A stretch of 64,000 nt of DNA, taken from NCBI RefSeq assembly GCF_000282035.1, contig NZ_AKKA01000021.1:1-64000 (forward strand), read 5' to 3'. This stretch comes from Rhizobium sp. CF122. Its GTDB lineage: Bacteria; Pseudomonadota; Alphaproteobacteria; Rhizobiales; Rhizobiaceae. Numbering within the stretch: position 1 is the first letter of the stretch; the number at the start of each line of letters is the position of its first letter. The position numbers and the translations under genes are program-made. The notes under the pieces are model-generated. The model was given only the letters and a program-made list of their open reading frames with translations. It made no database searches and was not told the origin of the DNA. This document shows, in pieces, positions 21,098 to 29,814 of the stretch.

Positions 21098-22516
21098 TCA
21101 AATCTCGCCGTCGTAGCCAGCGCCGCCGCTTTCCAGCAGGCGTCGCAGCGTCATCAATCCCGCAACCATATCTTCCCGGTTGCGCGGCGAGGAGAAGCCT
21201 ATCCGTACGCGATGATAGACTTTCTCTGCTCGAGCTGCCTTGAACTCATCCTCGTCGTCGATCAGGACACCATCCCTGTAGGCGGCGTTCTTGAAGGTTC
21301 CAGAGAGCCAAGGATCGGGCAGCTTCAGCCAGAGGAATGGCACATGCGGATGCGATACGAAGTCGTATCCCTGCAACTGTTCCCGCGCGAGCCGTTCACG
21401 TAACGTCAGTTCCGCCGCACTGGCCTTGCGGATTTCGTGTGCCTGGCCGCTCATTACGAGACGGGCGCAAGCCTCGGCCAGAATGAAAGGCAGCCCGCCG
21501 GTGATCATCTTGTGCGTCACCTTGATCCGCTGCGCAAAATGCGGCGGGCAGGCGACCCAGCCGCCGCGCACTCCGGCAGCCACCGACTTCGAAAGGCCGC
21601 TGATCAGGAACGTGCGATCGGGCGCGAGCGATGCGAGCAGGGGATTTTCGTCTCCGGTCATTCCGCCGTAGAGATCGTCCTCAATCAGCCAGACGCCATG
21701 CCGACGCGCAATTTCCGCGATGCTTGCCCGGCGGTCGCGGGGCATCGTGGCCAGCGTGGGATTGTGTGCGGTGGGCATCAGGAACGCAAGTTTCGGATGC
21801 TGCTGAAGGCAGAGGCGCTCGAAGTCATCGGGGATCACACCATTCTCGTCGGACTCGACAGTAATGGTGCGGCGACCGAGAATGCGCGCGCTGCGACTGA
21901 CCTGCGTGTAGCTCAGGTCTTCGAATACGATCTTGTCACCAGGCGATGACACGGCCGAGATGACCGCAACAGCCGCCGCATGCGCCCCAAGGGTAGGGAC
22001 GATGTTTTCTGTTTCAGGCGTCCAATCGTTTCTGGCGAGCCAACGCCGGCCAGCCTCGTACCAATTTTGCGGGAAGACACGGGAATAGGACGAGATTTCG
22101 GAAAGCTTTTCCTCGCCAATGGCGGCGAGCACGCTGCCGATGATCTTACCCTGACCGAGATCCGGAGCCGCCGTGGTGTCAAAGCGTATCTTGCCGGCCG
22201 GCGCATCGATAGCGCGCGTGCCGCCGAGCGCGATGGTTAACGGATCCGGCTGATTGCCGGGTGCGGTCTCGGCGCGATCCAGCACGTAGGTTCCGCGGCC
22301 GACTTCACCGGCGACGAGGCCGCGCTCGTGCACCAGCGCGTATGCGCGGCCGATTGTCCCGATTGTTACGCCAATGTCGTAGGCGAGGTTTCGTTGCGGC
22401 GGCAATTTGCTGCCTGCAGGCAATGTGCCGCTGGCGATGGCTGATTCAATGCTGTCCGCAATCCGGAGGTAGACCGGGCCGGAACCACGCGAAACGTCTG
22501 GGAGCCAAGTTGTCAT
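21098..22516 (-). CDS. MocR-type regulator: GntR helix-turn-helix fused to aminotransferase fold
   Basis: A 472-residue fusion. Residues 1-80 are a GntR winged helix (LPPQRNLAYDIGVTIGTIGRAYALV), and residues 100-470 are a class I aminotransferase domain that binds PLP, with the lysine in LISGLSKSVAAGVRGGW. MocR regulators use PLP or amino-metabolites as effectors. The target is not stated by the sequence, but the divergent DUF1127 gene is the obvious candidate. Three TTGTCA half-sites lie across its start codon, suggesting autoregulation. The message may be nearly leaderless. Confidence 0.9.
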   Translation of the reverse strand: MTTWLPDVSRGSGPVYLRIADSIESAIASGTLPAGSKLPPQRNLAYDIGVTIGTIGRAYALVHERGLVAGEVGRGTYVLDRAETAPGNQPDPLTIALGGTRAIDAPAGKIRFDTTAAPDLGQGKIIGSVLAAIGEEKLSEISSYSRVFPQNWYEAGRRWLARNDWTPETENIVPTLGAHAAAVAVISAVSSPGDKIVFEDLSYTQVSRSARILGRRTITVESDENGVIPDDFERLCLQQHPKLAFLMPTAHNPTLATMPRDRRASIAEIARRHGVWLIEDDLYGGMTGDENPLLASLAPDRTFLISGLSKSVAAGVRGGWVACPPHFAQRIKVTHKMITGGLPFILAEACARLVMSGQAHEIRKASAAELTLRERLAREQLQGYDFVSHPHVPFLWLKLPDPWLSGTFKNAAYRDGVLIDDEDEFKAARAEKVYHRVRIGFSSPRNREDMVAGLMTLRRLLESGGAGYDGEI

Positions 22517-22539
22517 GATGACAATTCTCTATATTGTCA
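22510..22539. promoter_or_regulatory. Putative MocR operator, three TTGTCA half-sites
   Basis: TTGTCA at 22510-22515, its complement TGACAA at 22519-22524, and TTGTCA again at 22534-22539. The last two form the palindrome TGACAAT-N7-ATTGTCA. The array covers the MocR start codon (22514-22516), and its last half-site is also the -35 box of a possible promoter (TTGTCA, 17 bases, TTATCT at 22557-22562) for the DUF1127 gene. GntR-family sites often have this GT...AC form. Confidence 0.55.
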
Positions 22540-22595
22540 CCCTTTATTCGTCAAGATTATCTGAATGACAGATACAATTCCGTTTGGAGAAAGAT

Positions 22596-22862
22596 ATGTC
22601 TGCCGTTCCAGAGAACGAGTCCCCGATTGCACCTTTGTCTTCTCAGGTGCAATCGATGCAATACCGTGTTCGGCAAGACTCAGGCGGCGTATCGCGCGCT
22701 CAAGCCTTACTGCAGTCCGTATGGCATCGGCTATCGTCGTGGCATCAGAAGCGCGAGAGCCGCAGGGTGTTGCGCGATTTGACAGACGCCGAGCTAATAG
22801 ACATCGGCGTTACGCGTGCGGATGCACGCAGGGAAGCCAGTAAGTCATTCTTCTGGGATTGA
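22596..22862 (+). CDS. DUF1127 family small protein
   Basis: An 88-residue protein. The C-terminal 45 residues are a DUF1127 (YjiS-like) domain with the pattern RVLRDLTDAELIDIGVTRADARREA; the N-terminal half is polar and unconserved in appearance. In alphaproteobacteria short DUF1127 proteins have been linked to RNA handling and stress, but the role of this longer form is unknown. GGAGAAAG sits just before the ATG at 22596. Divergent from the MocR gene, sharing its putative operator. Its stop abuts the end of the convergent lipoprotein gene. Confidence 0.82.
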   Translation: MSAVPENESPIAPLSSQVQSMQYRVRQDSGGVSRAQALLQSVWHRLSSWHQKRESRRVLRDLTDAELIDIGVTRADARREASKSFFWD

Positions 22863-23264
22863 TCAGCTGCAAGCTTTGCCGCCGGATGCCCAACGGGTGA
22901 CGTCCTTGACGATCCGCGGTCCCGTGGCGCTTTGCATCATCGGACCAAAGGCATCGAGCTTGGAGGGGGTGCCTTCAGCCTGAACGACGAGCAATGGACG
23001 GCTCTCAGGGCTTCCCTTGTGCACGACGAGAATGCGTGGACGGCCGGAGAAGGAATTCAGTTCCGGCGCCAGCCTGTAGGCTGCGAAGGCGGCATCGCCC
23101 GATTTGAACCAACAGGCATTTGCGCCAAGAGCAACGCGCTCCATGGTGGAAAGCGCGCTGCGATCAGGCGCCTTCGCCGGCGTGTTTGATTGGCAGGAGG
23201 CGATCAGCGCCGCCGTTGCGGCAATCGCGAGAACACGTGTCGTCGTAAGGCGAGGGCGCATCAA
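22863..23264 (-). CDS. Small lipoprotein of unknown function
   Basis: A 133-residue protein with a lipoprotein signal: basic N-terminus, hydrophobic stretch, and lipobox I-A-S-C with C24 as the acylated cysteine. A further cysteine pair (C52 and near the C-terminus) could form a disulfide. It should be anchored to the inner or outer membrane facing the periplasm. I do not recognise a named family. It lies between purQ and the MocR/DUF1127 pair, downstream of purQ by 45 bases, and may ride on the pur transcript. Confidence 0.72.
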   Translation of the reverse strand: MMRPRLTTTRVLAIAATAALIASCQSNTPAKAPDRSALSTMERVALGANACWFKSGDAAFAAYRLAPELNSFSGRPRILVVHKGSPESRPLLVVQAEGTPSKLDAFGPMMQSATGPRIVKDVTRWASGGKACS

Positions 23265-23309
23265 TCTTGCTCCAATGGACCGGATGAATGGCCTCTTACG
23301 TGCCGAAGG

Positions 23310-23981
23310 TTAAGCAGCGATTACCTCGAGGGCAGAAGCGAACAGACCGCGGCCGTCGGAACCGCCGTGTGCTGCTTCGATGAGGTTTTCGGGGTGCGGC
23401 ATCATGCCGAGGACGTTGCCCTTGTCGTTCAGGACGCCAGCAATATCGTTGACCGAGCCGTTCGGATTGGTGCCCTCCGCGTAACGGAAGACCACCTGAC
23501 CATTGCCCTCGATCTTCGCCAGGGTTTCGGCGTCGGCGAAATAGTTGCCATCGTGATGCGCAACGGGGGAGCGGATCACCTGGCCCTTGGAGTAGGCACG
23601 GGTGAAATCGGTGTCGGCATTGACGATTTCGAGCTTGATCTCGCGGCAGACGAACTTGAGCGAGGCATTGCGCATCAGTGCGCCGGGCAGCAGACCTGCC
23701 TCGAGGAGGATCTGGAAGCCGTTGCATACGCCCAGAACCTTGACGCCCTTGTTCGCCTTTTCGATGATTGCCTGCATCACAGGCATGCGCGCGGCGATGG
23801 CACCACAACGAAGGTAGTCGCCATAGGAAAAGCCACCAGGGATGACGATGAGGTCGACGTCCGGAATGTCCGTTTCCGTTTGCCAGATCGTCACCGGTGC
23901 GCGACCGGAGATTTTCGTCAGTGCAGCGATCATGTCGCGATCGCGATTGAGGCCCGGAAGTTGAACGACGGCTGATTTCAT
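23310..23981 (-). CDS. purQ: Phosphoribosylformylglycinamidine synthase subunit I (glutaminase)
   Basis: A 223-residue class I glutamine amidotransferase that supplies ammonia to PurL. The nucleophile C86 is in LGVCNGFQ, and the His-Glu pair is in [10 protein letters not shown] near the C-terminus. Length and motifs fit PurQ. It starts eight bases after the stop of the coiled-coil protein gene, in the run purC-purS-(coiled coil)-purQ, so it is co-transcribed with them. Confidence 0.96.
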   Translation of the reverse strand: MKSAVVQLPGLNRDRDMIAALTKISGRAPVTIWQTETDIPDVDLIVIPGGFSYGDYLRCGAIAARMPVMQAIIEKANKGVKVLGVCNGFQILLEAGLLPGALMRNASLKFVCREIKLEIVNADTDFTRAYSKGQVIRSPVAHHDGNYFADAETLAKIEGNGQVVFRYAEGTNPNGSVNDIAGVLNDKGNVLGMMPHPENLIEAAHGGSDGRGLFASALEVIAA

Positions 23982-23989
23982 GAGTGCGA

Positions 23990-24235
23990 CTAAAACCTTG
24001 TTTGTGCTTCTGCAAGTTCTCTAAGTACGAGACGCTTTTCAATGCGTTCCAGCCGGCCTTCGTGCCGGCCAAGGACACCGTAAATACTATGTATTTCCTG
24101 CTGCATCGAGCTCATTGTGTCGCGCATGCAATGCATTTCGCTCCGGATGTCGTCAAGCGACGCATCCAGTGTGTCGATGTGCTCGTGCATTTTCGTCAAC
24201 AACTCAAGCATGAGCTCTTGCGTCAATTCAGCCAT
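23990..24235 (-). CDS. Small coiled-coil protein between purS and purQ
   Basis: An 81-residue protein, highly charged and helical throughout, with heptad spacing of hydrophobic residues from about residue 5 to 75 ([22 protein letters not shown] and later [20 protein letters not shown], split here). There is no membrane segment or known motif. It is 8 bases from purQ and 21 from purS, on the same strand and inside the purine operon, which argues it is a real gene. A role in the PurLQS complex or as a structural helper is possible but unproven. Confidence 0.7.
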   Translation of the reverse strand: MAELTQELMLELLTKMHEHIDTLDASLDDIRSEMHCMRDTMSSMQQEIHSIYGVLGRHEGRLERIEKRLVLRELAEAQTRF

Positions 24236-24256
24236 CGAGTGCGCTCCACGACCAGA

Positions 24257-24499
24257 TTAGTCGACGGAAATATTATAGTTCTCGATCACCGTATTTGCGA
24301 GGAGTTTCTCGCACATTGCCTTAAGGTCGCTCTCCGCTTTAGCCTTGTCGGCGCCTTCGAGTTCGACGTCGAAAACCTTGCCCTGACGGACATGGCCGAC
24401 ACCATCGAATCCGAGCGCGCCGAGGGCGCCCTCGATGGCCTTGCCCTGCGGATCGAGAACGCCGTTCTTCAGCGTGACGGTTACACGAGCCTTGATCAC
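24257..24499 (-). CDS. purS: Phosphoribosylformylglycinamidine synthase subunit PurS
   Basis: An 80-residue protein, the small subunit that bridges PurL and PurQ. The opening IKARVTVTLKNGVLDPQGKA and the central VGHVRQGKVFDVEL are diagnostic. It follows purC after 32 bases on the same strand. Confidence 0.96.
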   Translation of the reverse strand: MIKARVTVTLKNGVLDPQGKAIEGALGALGFDGVGHVRQGKVFDVELEGADKAKAESDLKAMCEKLLANTVIENYNISVD

Positions 24500-24531
24500 T
24501 TTATCTTCCCTGTCTTGCTGGCCTGAAAGTC

Positions 24532-25296
24532 TTACTTCACGAGCACCGGACCGGTGCCGCGCACGGGTTCGTTCTCGTTGATGATACCGAGGCGGCGCGC
24601 AACTTCCGAATAGGCTTCGAGAAGTCCACCCATGTCACGGCGGAAGCGGTCCTTATCCATCTTCTCGCGGGTATCGATATCCCACAGACGGCAGGAGTCC
24701 GGCGAAATCTCATCGGCGAGGATGATGCGCATCATGTCGCCTTCATACAGGCGCCCGCATTCGATCTTGAAATCGACGAGCTGGATGCCGACGCCGAGGA
24801 AAAGGCCGGTCATGAAGTCGTTGACGCGAATGGCGAGCGCCATGATGTCATCGAGCTCGGCGGGATTTGCCCAGCCGAATGCGGTGATGTGCTCTTCCGA
24901 GACCATCGGATCATCGAGCGCGTCGGACTTGTAATAGAACTCGATGATCGAGCGCGGCAGCACAACGCCTTCCTCGATGCCCAGGCGCTTGGACAGAGAG
25001 CCGGCGGCAACGTTGCGTACAACGATCTCGAGCGGGATCATTTCCACTTCGCGGATCAACTGCTCGCGCATGTTGAGGCGGCGAATAAAATGTGTCGGAA
25101 TGCCGATCTTGTTCAGATGGCTGAAGATATATTCCGAAATGCGGTTGTTCAGAACGCCCTTGCCATCGATGACTTCGTGCTTTTTCTTGTTGAAGGCGGT
25201 GGCATCGTCTTTGAAGAACTGGATCAGCGTGCCCGGTTCCGGGCCCTCATACAGAATCTTTGCCTTGCCCTCGTAAATACGGCGGCGACGGTTCAT
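24532..25296 (-). CDS. purC: SAICAR synthetase
   Basis: A 254-residue phosphoribosylaminoimidazole-succinocarboxamide synthase, the step that joins aspartate to CAIR in purine synthesis. Visible signatures are the N-terminal [10 protein letters not shown] with FKDDATAFN, and the C-terminal [16 protein letters not shown]. First gene of the local pur run on the minus strand. The 231 bases upstream (25297-25527) should hold its promoter, although I see no clear consensus boxes there. Confidence 0.97.
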   Translation of the reverse strand: MNRRRRIYEGKAKILYEGPEPGTLIQFFKDDATAFNKKKHEVIDGKGVLNNRISEYIFSHLNKIGIPTHFIRRLNMREQLIREVEMIPLEIVVRNVAAGSLSKRLGIEEGVVLPRSIIEFYYKSDALDDPMVSEEHITAFGWANPAELDDIMALAIRVNDFMTGLFLGVGIQLVDFKIECGRLYEGDMMRIILADEISPDSCRLWDIDTREKMDKDRFRRDMGGLLEAYSEVARRLGIINENEPVRGTGPVLVK

Positions 25297-25527
25297 TGCA
25301 ATTGTTCTCTATCGTTGGCGCTCTTGGGATAGCGCGAGTGGATCGATCTCGTGGCGTCCCCTTAAAGGAAAAGCGAGGGTTTCACAATCCGCCTGTCACT
25401 CCTTCCCCGGAATCCGGGATTGCCGGAGTGCCGCTAAGAGAATCGAAGACTTTCTGCAAAGCAGTCTACAGGTTTTTTGCGATCAACGGAATGTGAGGCG
25501 TCCCTGTCGGGGCCGTCATGCAGGCCT

Positions 25528-27861
25528 TTATCTCTGGCCGGAGCCGTTGACCGACTTACGCAGATCCTGCTGGAGACCGCGGGCAGGGCCTTCCACGCCC
25601 CGCCAAGACGCGGTGCGTACAAAAGGCGCTATCTGCAGCGCGGGCATCGGACGGGCCAGCGCGTAGCCCTGAAGCATATCGCAACCGAGGTCACAAAGAA
25701 TACGGACGTGGTCCATCGTCTCGACCCCCTCCGCCGTGACCAGAATGTTCAGCGAACGGCCGATATCGATGATCGAGCGGACCAGTTTCCGCTGCTCTGC
25801 CGAATGGGGCAGCAAGCGGATTAGTTCGCGGTCGATCTTCAAGGTTTTCGGACTCAGCTTCAAAAGGCTGACAATGGACGCATGGCCCGTGCCGAAGTCA
25901 TCGATTTCTATGTCGATGCCAAGGCGGCGTAGGTGCCGGAGATTGGCGATCACGGCGTCATCGCAATCGTCCAGCGAGATCGATTCAAGCAACTCGAACG
26001 AAATCGTGCGTGGTTCGATCTTCAAGCCGCGAAGCTTCTTCGCCAGGTTTGGATCTCCGAGGCGACGCGACGATACGTTGACCGCAATTTTCGGGATGAG
26101 GAGCCCCTCATCCTCCCATCGCTTCCGGTCAGCCAGCGCTTGCTCGAGGATGAGGCCGTCGATCGTGGAGACGACATCCAGATCCTCGGCGATCGCCAGG
26201 AAACGATCGGGCGCCAGTAAACCGTGCTCCCGGTGCTGCCAGCGAGCCAGCGTCTCGACTCCGGCAACATCGAGCGTTCGGGCATGGAACTGCAACTGGT
26301 AGAACGGAACAAACTCCCCCCGTTCCAGCCCCAGTAGGATTTCGTCCGCCAAATGCTTGCTGGCGATGATGCGGCGTCGCTCATCGGTCGAGAAGAATTC
26401 GTGCCGGTTGCGTCCGCCGCTTTTTGCGCGGTAGAGCGCTATATCCGCATTGAGCAGAAGTTGCTTGGCATCGAGCGCCGGACTGCTTTCTGTGGCAATG
26501 CCGATGCTGGCCCCGAAACGGCAATCATGGCCCTCGTAGCGAATGGGCCTGCAGAGCTTGCGGATGATGCGCTCCGCCAGATTGGAGATCTTCTTCGGCG
26601 TGACATCGAGTGTACAGAGGACCACGAATTCGTCGCCACCAATACGGGCGACAAAATCGGTCGAACGGACACTTTCCTTCAGCACTTGCGCTGCATGCTT
26701 CAGCATCGCGTCACCGGCGCGGTGGCCGAGAGTGTCATTGATTTGCTTGAAGCGATCGAGATCGATGTGGAGGATCGCGAGCGCCAGGCCGTTCCGGCGA
26801 CATTGCGCGGAACATTCGTCCAGCATACGGTCCAGGTATCGGCGATTGGGCAAGCCAGTGAGATAATCGTGCAACGCCAGGTGCTCGATGTTCTCCTTGG
26901 CGCTTTCGAGCTCCCTGTTTCGGGCTTCCGCGAGATCCTTGGCGCGCTGCAGTTCGTTGTTGAGCCTAACTTCGGCCGTAACATCCCAATTCGCGCCAAT
27001 CAGCTTGCGACGCCCGTCGCTGTCAAGAAAGAAGGCCGCTTTTGCGCGAATGACGCGCTCGATGCCGTCCTGCCTGATGATGCGGAATTCGTGCTGGAAA
27101 TCGGTGTTATTGGTGACGCACTCATCGATCGTTGCCAGTACGCGGTCCCTGTCGTCGGGATGCAGCGAGGCCTCCCAGGCGTTGCCGGTGTTGGCCGGCG
27201 ACGTGTCGGTAATGCCGTAGATCGCCAGAAGGCGGTCGTCCCAATCGACCGTTCCATTCTCGATGTCAGCCTCGAAGACCCCAATATCGGAGATATCAAG
27301 GGCAAGATCGAGGCGCCGCGACACGTGCGCAAGCCGCTCCTCCGCCCCCTTACGCGCGGTGATGTCGGTATCGGTGCCGACGAGCCGGGCAGGGATACCG
27401 TTTTCGTCCCATTGAACACAGGCGCCCCGGCACTCAATCCAGATCCAGTGGCCATCCCTGTGGCGCTCGCGATACTCGAAGATCTGATAGTCGGGATCGC
27501 CGGCATTTTGCCGATCGACGGCCTTTACGACAAAGTCCCGGTCGTCGGGGTGGATGAGTTCGATCCACGTGTCGTAGTCGCCGTCTGCATCCTCGTCGGG
27601 CGCCATGCCGCGCATGATCTTCCAGGTATCGGAATAATAGCGTTTGCCAAGACGAAGATTGTGATCCCAGACGCCGAGACCCGATCCGACAAGCGCGTAA
27701 TTCCAGCGGCTCTCGCGTTCCAGGAGTTCAGCACCGTTCAGTGGCGCCGTGTCGCCGTCAAACGCTGCGGCTTCGACCTTGGTCTTCGATTTAACCCGTT
27801 TATCGGGAGTCGCTTGCTTCAATCTGCATACTCGCTCTTTTAGCGTGTATATATTTTGCAT
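25528..27861 (-). CDS. PAS-PAS-GGDEF-EAL cyclic-di-GMP turnover protein
   Basis: A 777-residue soluble protein. Two PAS/PAC sensory domains (about 52-170 and 185-298) lead into a diguanylate cyclase domain with intact GGDEF at 408-412 and an inhibitory I-site RSTD at 399-402, exactly five residues before it. The EAL phosphodiesterase domain follows (about 505-755), with the signature changed to ETL at 536-538 but NVSSRRL and DDFGTGHAS present. It has no membrane segments, so it probably senses a cytoplasmic cue. The start is uncertain: the ATG at 27861 has no good ribosome binding site. It separates purC from purB. Confidence 0.93.
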   Translation of the reverse strand: MQNIYTLKERVCRLKQATPDKRVKSKTKVEAAAFDGDTAPLNGAELLERESRWNYALVGSGLGVWDHNLRLGKRYYSDTWKIMRGMAPDEDADGDYDTWIELIHPDDRDFVVKAVDRQNAGDPDYQIFEYRERHRDGHWIWIECRGACVQWDENGIPARLVGTDTDITARKGAEERLAHVSRRLDLALDISDIGVFEADIENGTVDWDDRLLAIYGITDTSPANTGNAWEASLHPDDRDRVLATIDECVTNNTDFQHEFRIIRQDGIERVIRAKAAFFLDSDGRRKLIGANWDVTAEVRLNNELQRAKDLAEARNRELESAKENIEHLALHDYLTGLPNRRYLDRMLDECSAQCRRNGLALAILHIDLDRFKQINDTLGHRAGDAMLKHAAQVLKESVRSTDFVARIGGDEFVVLCTLDVTPKKISNLAERIIRKLCRPIRYEGHDCRFGASIGIATESSPALDAKQLLLNADIALYRAKSGGRNRHEFFSTDERRRIIASKHLADEILLGLERGEFVPFYQLQFHARTLDVAGVETLARWQHREHGLLAPDRFLAIAEDLDVVSTIDGLILEQALADRKRWEDEGLLIPKIAVNVSSRRLGDPNLAKKLRGLKIEPRTISFELLESISLDDCDDAVIANLRHLRRLGIDIEIDDFGTGHASIVSLLKLSPKTLKIDRELIRLLPHSAEQRKLVRSIIDIGRSLNILVTAEGVETMDHVRILCDLGCDMLQGYALARPMPALQIAPFVRTASWRGVEGPARGLQQDLRKSVNGSGQR

Positions 27862-28029
27862 TCATTGAATTAAATAGCCCTTAATGTCATAAAAATAATA
27901 TTCTATTAAAAACAAACACGTAGGATCTATCGGCTTTTGTGTGCCGCTCTATATGCGTGTAACTTTTCCGTAACGTGCATACACTTGGCTGACTGCGCCC
28001 TATATCGCGTTGATGGGGGAGGGACCAAC

Positions 28030-28119
28030 ATGTCTCCAGAATGGCCAATGTTTATACTGCAATGCATAGTTCTTGTGGGCTTAGCGGGCGTTCTCTTTAT
28101 TCGCGGCGAGGGCGACTGA
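28030..28119 (+). CDS. Possible 29-residue membrane peptide
   Basis: A short frame encoding a peptide with one hydrophobic helix (about residues 6-24) and an acidic end (RGEGD). Support comes from GGGGGAGGG placed 6-7 bases before the ATG and a TATATC box at 28001-28006 at promoter distance. The rest of 27862-28224 (363 bases between the GGDEF-EAL gene and the YdeN-like gene) is AT-rich near 27862-27925 and otherwise shows nothing. Function unknown; expression is not proven. Confidence 0.4.
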   Translation: MSPEWPMFILQCIVLVGLAGVLFIRGEGD

Positions 28120-28224
28120 CGGATAGTCGCAAACAGTCAGCGGATCTCCAGGGAGTGGCGGTCGAACCGGCATCCTGATCAGCGGCGATGCTGCGAGGTT
28201 GCTGGTGGCGAGGGTCGAGCGCCT

Positions 28225-28782
28225 CTAGGACGGCTTTAGGCGGCTCAGGAACTGGGCAAACACCATTGTTCCTTCCGGCCATGGTCCGTGGCCGGACTCG
28301 CTGTTGATGTGCCCGGCCTCACCGGCGTCGATGAGGAGCGATCCCCAGCTGGCAGCGATGTCGTCGGCATGCTCATAGCTGCCGAAAGGATCATTGCGAC
28401 TCGCGATCGTGATCGTCGGGAATGGCAATGGATCTCGTGGATACGGGCCGAATGTCATCAGGTGCTTTGGCCGTATCGCGGGATTGGCGACATCGGGCGG
28501 TGCAACGAAGAATGCCCCTGCCACCTTGTTGCGGAAATGGGGAATGGCGTGGATGGCGGACGGAATGCCAAGCGAATGCGCGACCAGTATGACTGGTCGC
28601 GTCGCAGCGTTCACCTCTTCGGAGATGCGCTTTACCCAATCGTCGCGGACCGGCTTCGACCATTCGGCCTGTTCGACACGGCGAGCGGTGCTGAGCTTGG
28701 CCTCCCAGCGGCTTTGCCAATGGTTGGGACCGGAATTCGTATAACCGGGGATGATGAGGATTTCGGCGTCTGAAGCTTTCAT
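28225..28782 (-). CDS. RBBP9/YdeN family alpha/beta hydrolase
   Basis: A 185-residue serine hydrolase. The nucleophile is in LVAHSLGIPSA, the N-terminal IIPGYTNSGPNHWQSRWE is diagnostic for the RBBP9/YdeN family, and the catalytic Asp (SRNDPFGS) and His (GHINSESGHG) regions are present. The physiological substrate of the family is not settled. The start at 28782 gives the typical N-terminus. Divergent from the DUF2189 gene. Confidence 0.88.
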   Translation of the reverse strand: MKASDAEILIIPGYTNSGPNHWQSRWEAKLSTARRVEQAEWSKPVRDDWVKRISEEVNAATRPVILVAHSLGIPSAIHAIPHFRNKVAGAFFVAPPDVANPAIRPKHLMTFGPYPRDPLPFPTITIASRNDPFGSYEHADDIAASWGSLLIDAGEAGHINSESGHGPWPEGTMVFAQFLSRLKPS

Positions 28783-28883
28783 GATGGCGCGGATGTGAGA
28801 AAGCCTGGCGGCGATGTCAAGGGAGGGGTGGGACAAGGCCGCGAAATTTGTTATGTTTTTCCGCAGTGCCGGTTGCGTCTCGT

Positions 28884-28901
28884 ATCGGCGTCGTCGCCGA
28901 T
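28884..28901 (+). promoter_or_regulatory. Hairpin in the leader of the DUF2189 gene
   Basis: A perfect 7-bp stem (28884-28890 with 28895-28901) with a TCGT loop, followed by CCTTTC, 41 bases before the ATG. It could be a leader structure or a weak terminator; there is no further support. Confidence 0.25.
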
Positions 28902-28941
28902 CCTTTCGTTGCCGGCTATCTTGGCTGAGGAGGAGAAAGCC

Positions 28942-29745
28942 ATGACGGCATTCCATGTTATGTCGGGTGCAAGCGATGTCTATACACGCCCGGTCGTCAA
29001 CAAGATCAGCGTTGCGGATGTCCTCGATGCGCTACGGCGCGGGCTCGACGATTTTCGAGAAAAACCATCCCACTATGTATTTCTATGCTTGATGTATCCG
29101 ATTGCCGGCATTTTTCTTGCAGTCGCAACATCAAGTGCCAACCTCCTGCCGATGATTTTCCCGCTGATATCAGGTTTCGCGCTGATCGGCCCCATCGCAG
29201 CGATCGGGCTCTATGAAATCAGCCGCAGGCGTGAAGCCGGTATGGACACCTCGTGGAGACACGCTCTTGAGGTAACGAGATCGCCGGCGTTCCCGTCGAT
29301 CATTGCCGGCGGATTGCTGCTGTTCGGCTTCTTCGTCGTCTGGCTCGTCGCTGCGCAGACGCTTTATTCCAACGTCTTTGGGGATGTTTTCCCGCGGTCG
29401 ATCTCAGTGTTCCTCTCGGAGATCTTCGGCACGCCTGAGGGGATACAGCTGATCATATGGGGGCATCTGCTTGGCCTAGGCTTTGCCATCATCGTTCTGG
29501 CCACGACCGTCGTGACCTTTCCCTTGCTGCTGGATCGGGACGTTGGGCTCGTCTGCGCGATGGAGACATCGGTCAGGGCGACTGTCGCCAACCCGGTGCC
29601 GGTCTTCTGCTGGGGGCTGATCATCGCCGTTTCTCTCATGGTTGGCACGATCCCACTGTTCGTCGGGCTTGCCCTGGTCATGCCGGTGCTCGGTCATGCC
29701 AGCTGGCACCTCTATAGGAAGCTCGTGGCACCACCGGTTGTCTGA
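28942..29745 (+). CDS. DUF2189 family integral membrane protein
   Basis: A 267-residue inner-membrane protein with about six hydrophobic helices. The N-terminal region INKISV...DVLDALRRGLDDFREKPSHYVF and the helix with LISGFALIGPIAAIGLYEISRR fit DUF2189, a family of unknown function common in alphaproteobacteria. AGGAGGAG before the ATG at 28942 is an almost ideal ribosome binding site and fixes the start. It lies 69 bases upstream of the iron permease homologue on the same strand. Confidence 0.87.
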   Translation: MTAFHVMSGASDVYTRPVVNKISVADVLDALRRGLDDFREKPSHYVFLCLMYPIAGIFLAVATSSANLLPMIFPLISGFALIGPIAAIGLYEISRRREAGMDTSWRHALEVTRSPAFPSIIAGGLLLFGFFVVWLVAAQTLYSNVFGDVFPRSISVFLSEIFGTPEGIQLIIWGHLLGLGFAIIVLATTVVTFPLLLDRDVGLVCAMETSVRATVANPVPVFCWGLIIAVSLMVGTIPLFVGLALVMPVLGHASWHLYRKLVAPPVV

Positions 29746-29768
29746 CGGCTGCGGACTGGAACTGCACC

Positions 29769-29809
29769 ACCTCCCTTGGAGTTTCGCTGAGGGGATACCC
29801 CAGGGAGGT
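29769..29809 (+). promoter_or_regulatory. Hairpin that would cover the ribosome binding site of the iron permease gene
   Basis: Bases 29769-29776 (ACCTCCCT) pair perfectly with 29802-29809 (AGGGAGGT), extended by two more G-C pairs after one mismatch. The 3' arm is the Shine-Dalgarno sequence itself, five bases before the ATG at 29815. Inside the loop is a second small hairpin, GGGG-ATA-CCCC at 29791-29801. Formed in the mRNA, the long stem would block ribosome entry, so it may be a thermosensor, a protein target or a coupling device. Confidence 0.5.
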
Positions 29810-29814
29810 CACAT

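Noticed and set aside
26353..27843. Open frame of about 490 codons antisense to the GGDEF-EAL gene
   Set aside because: The sense strand carries intact PAS, GGDEF and EAL motifs; the antisense product resembles nothing.
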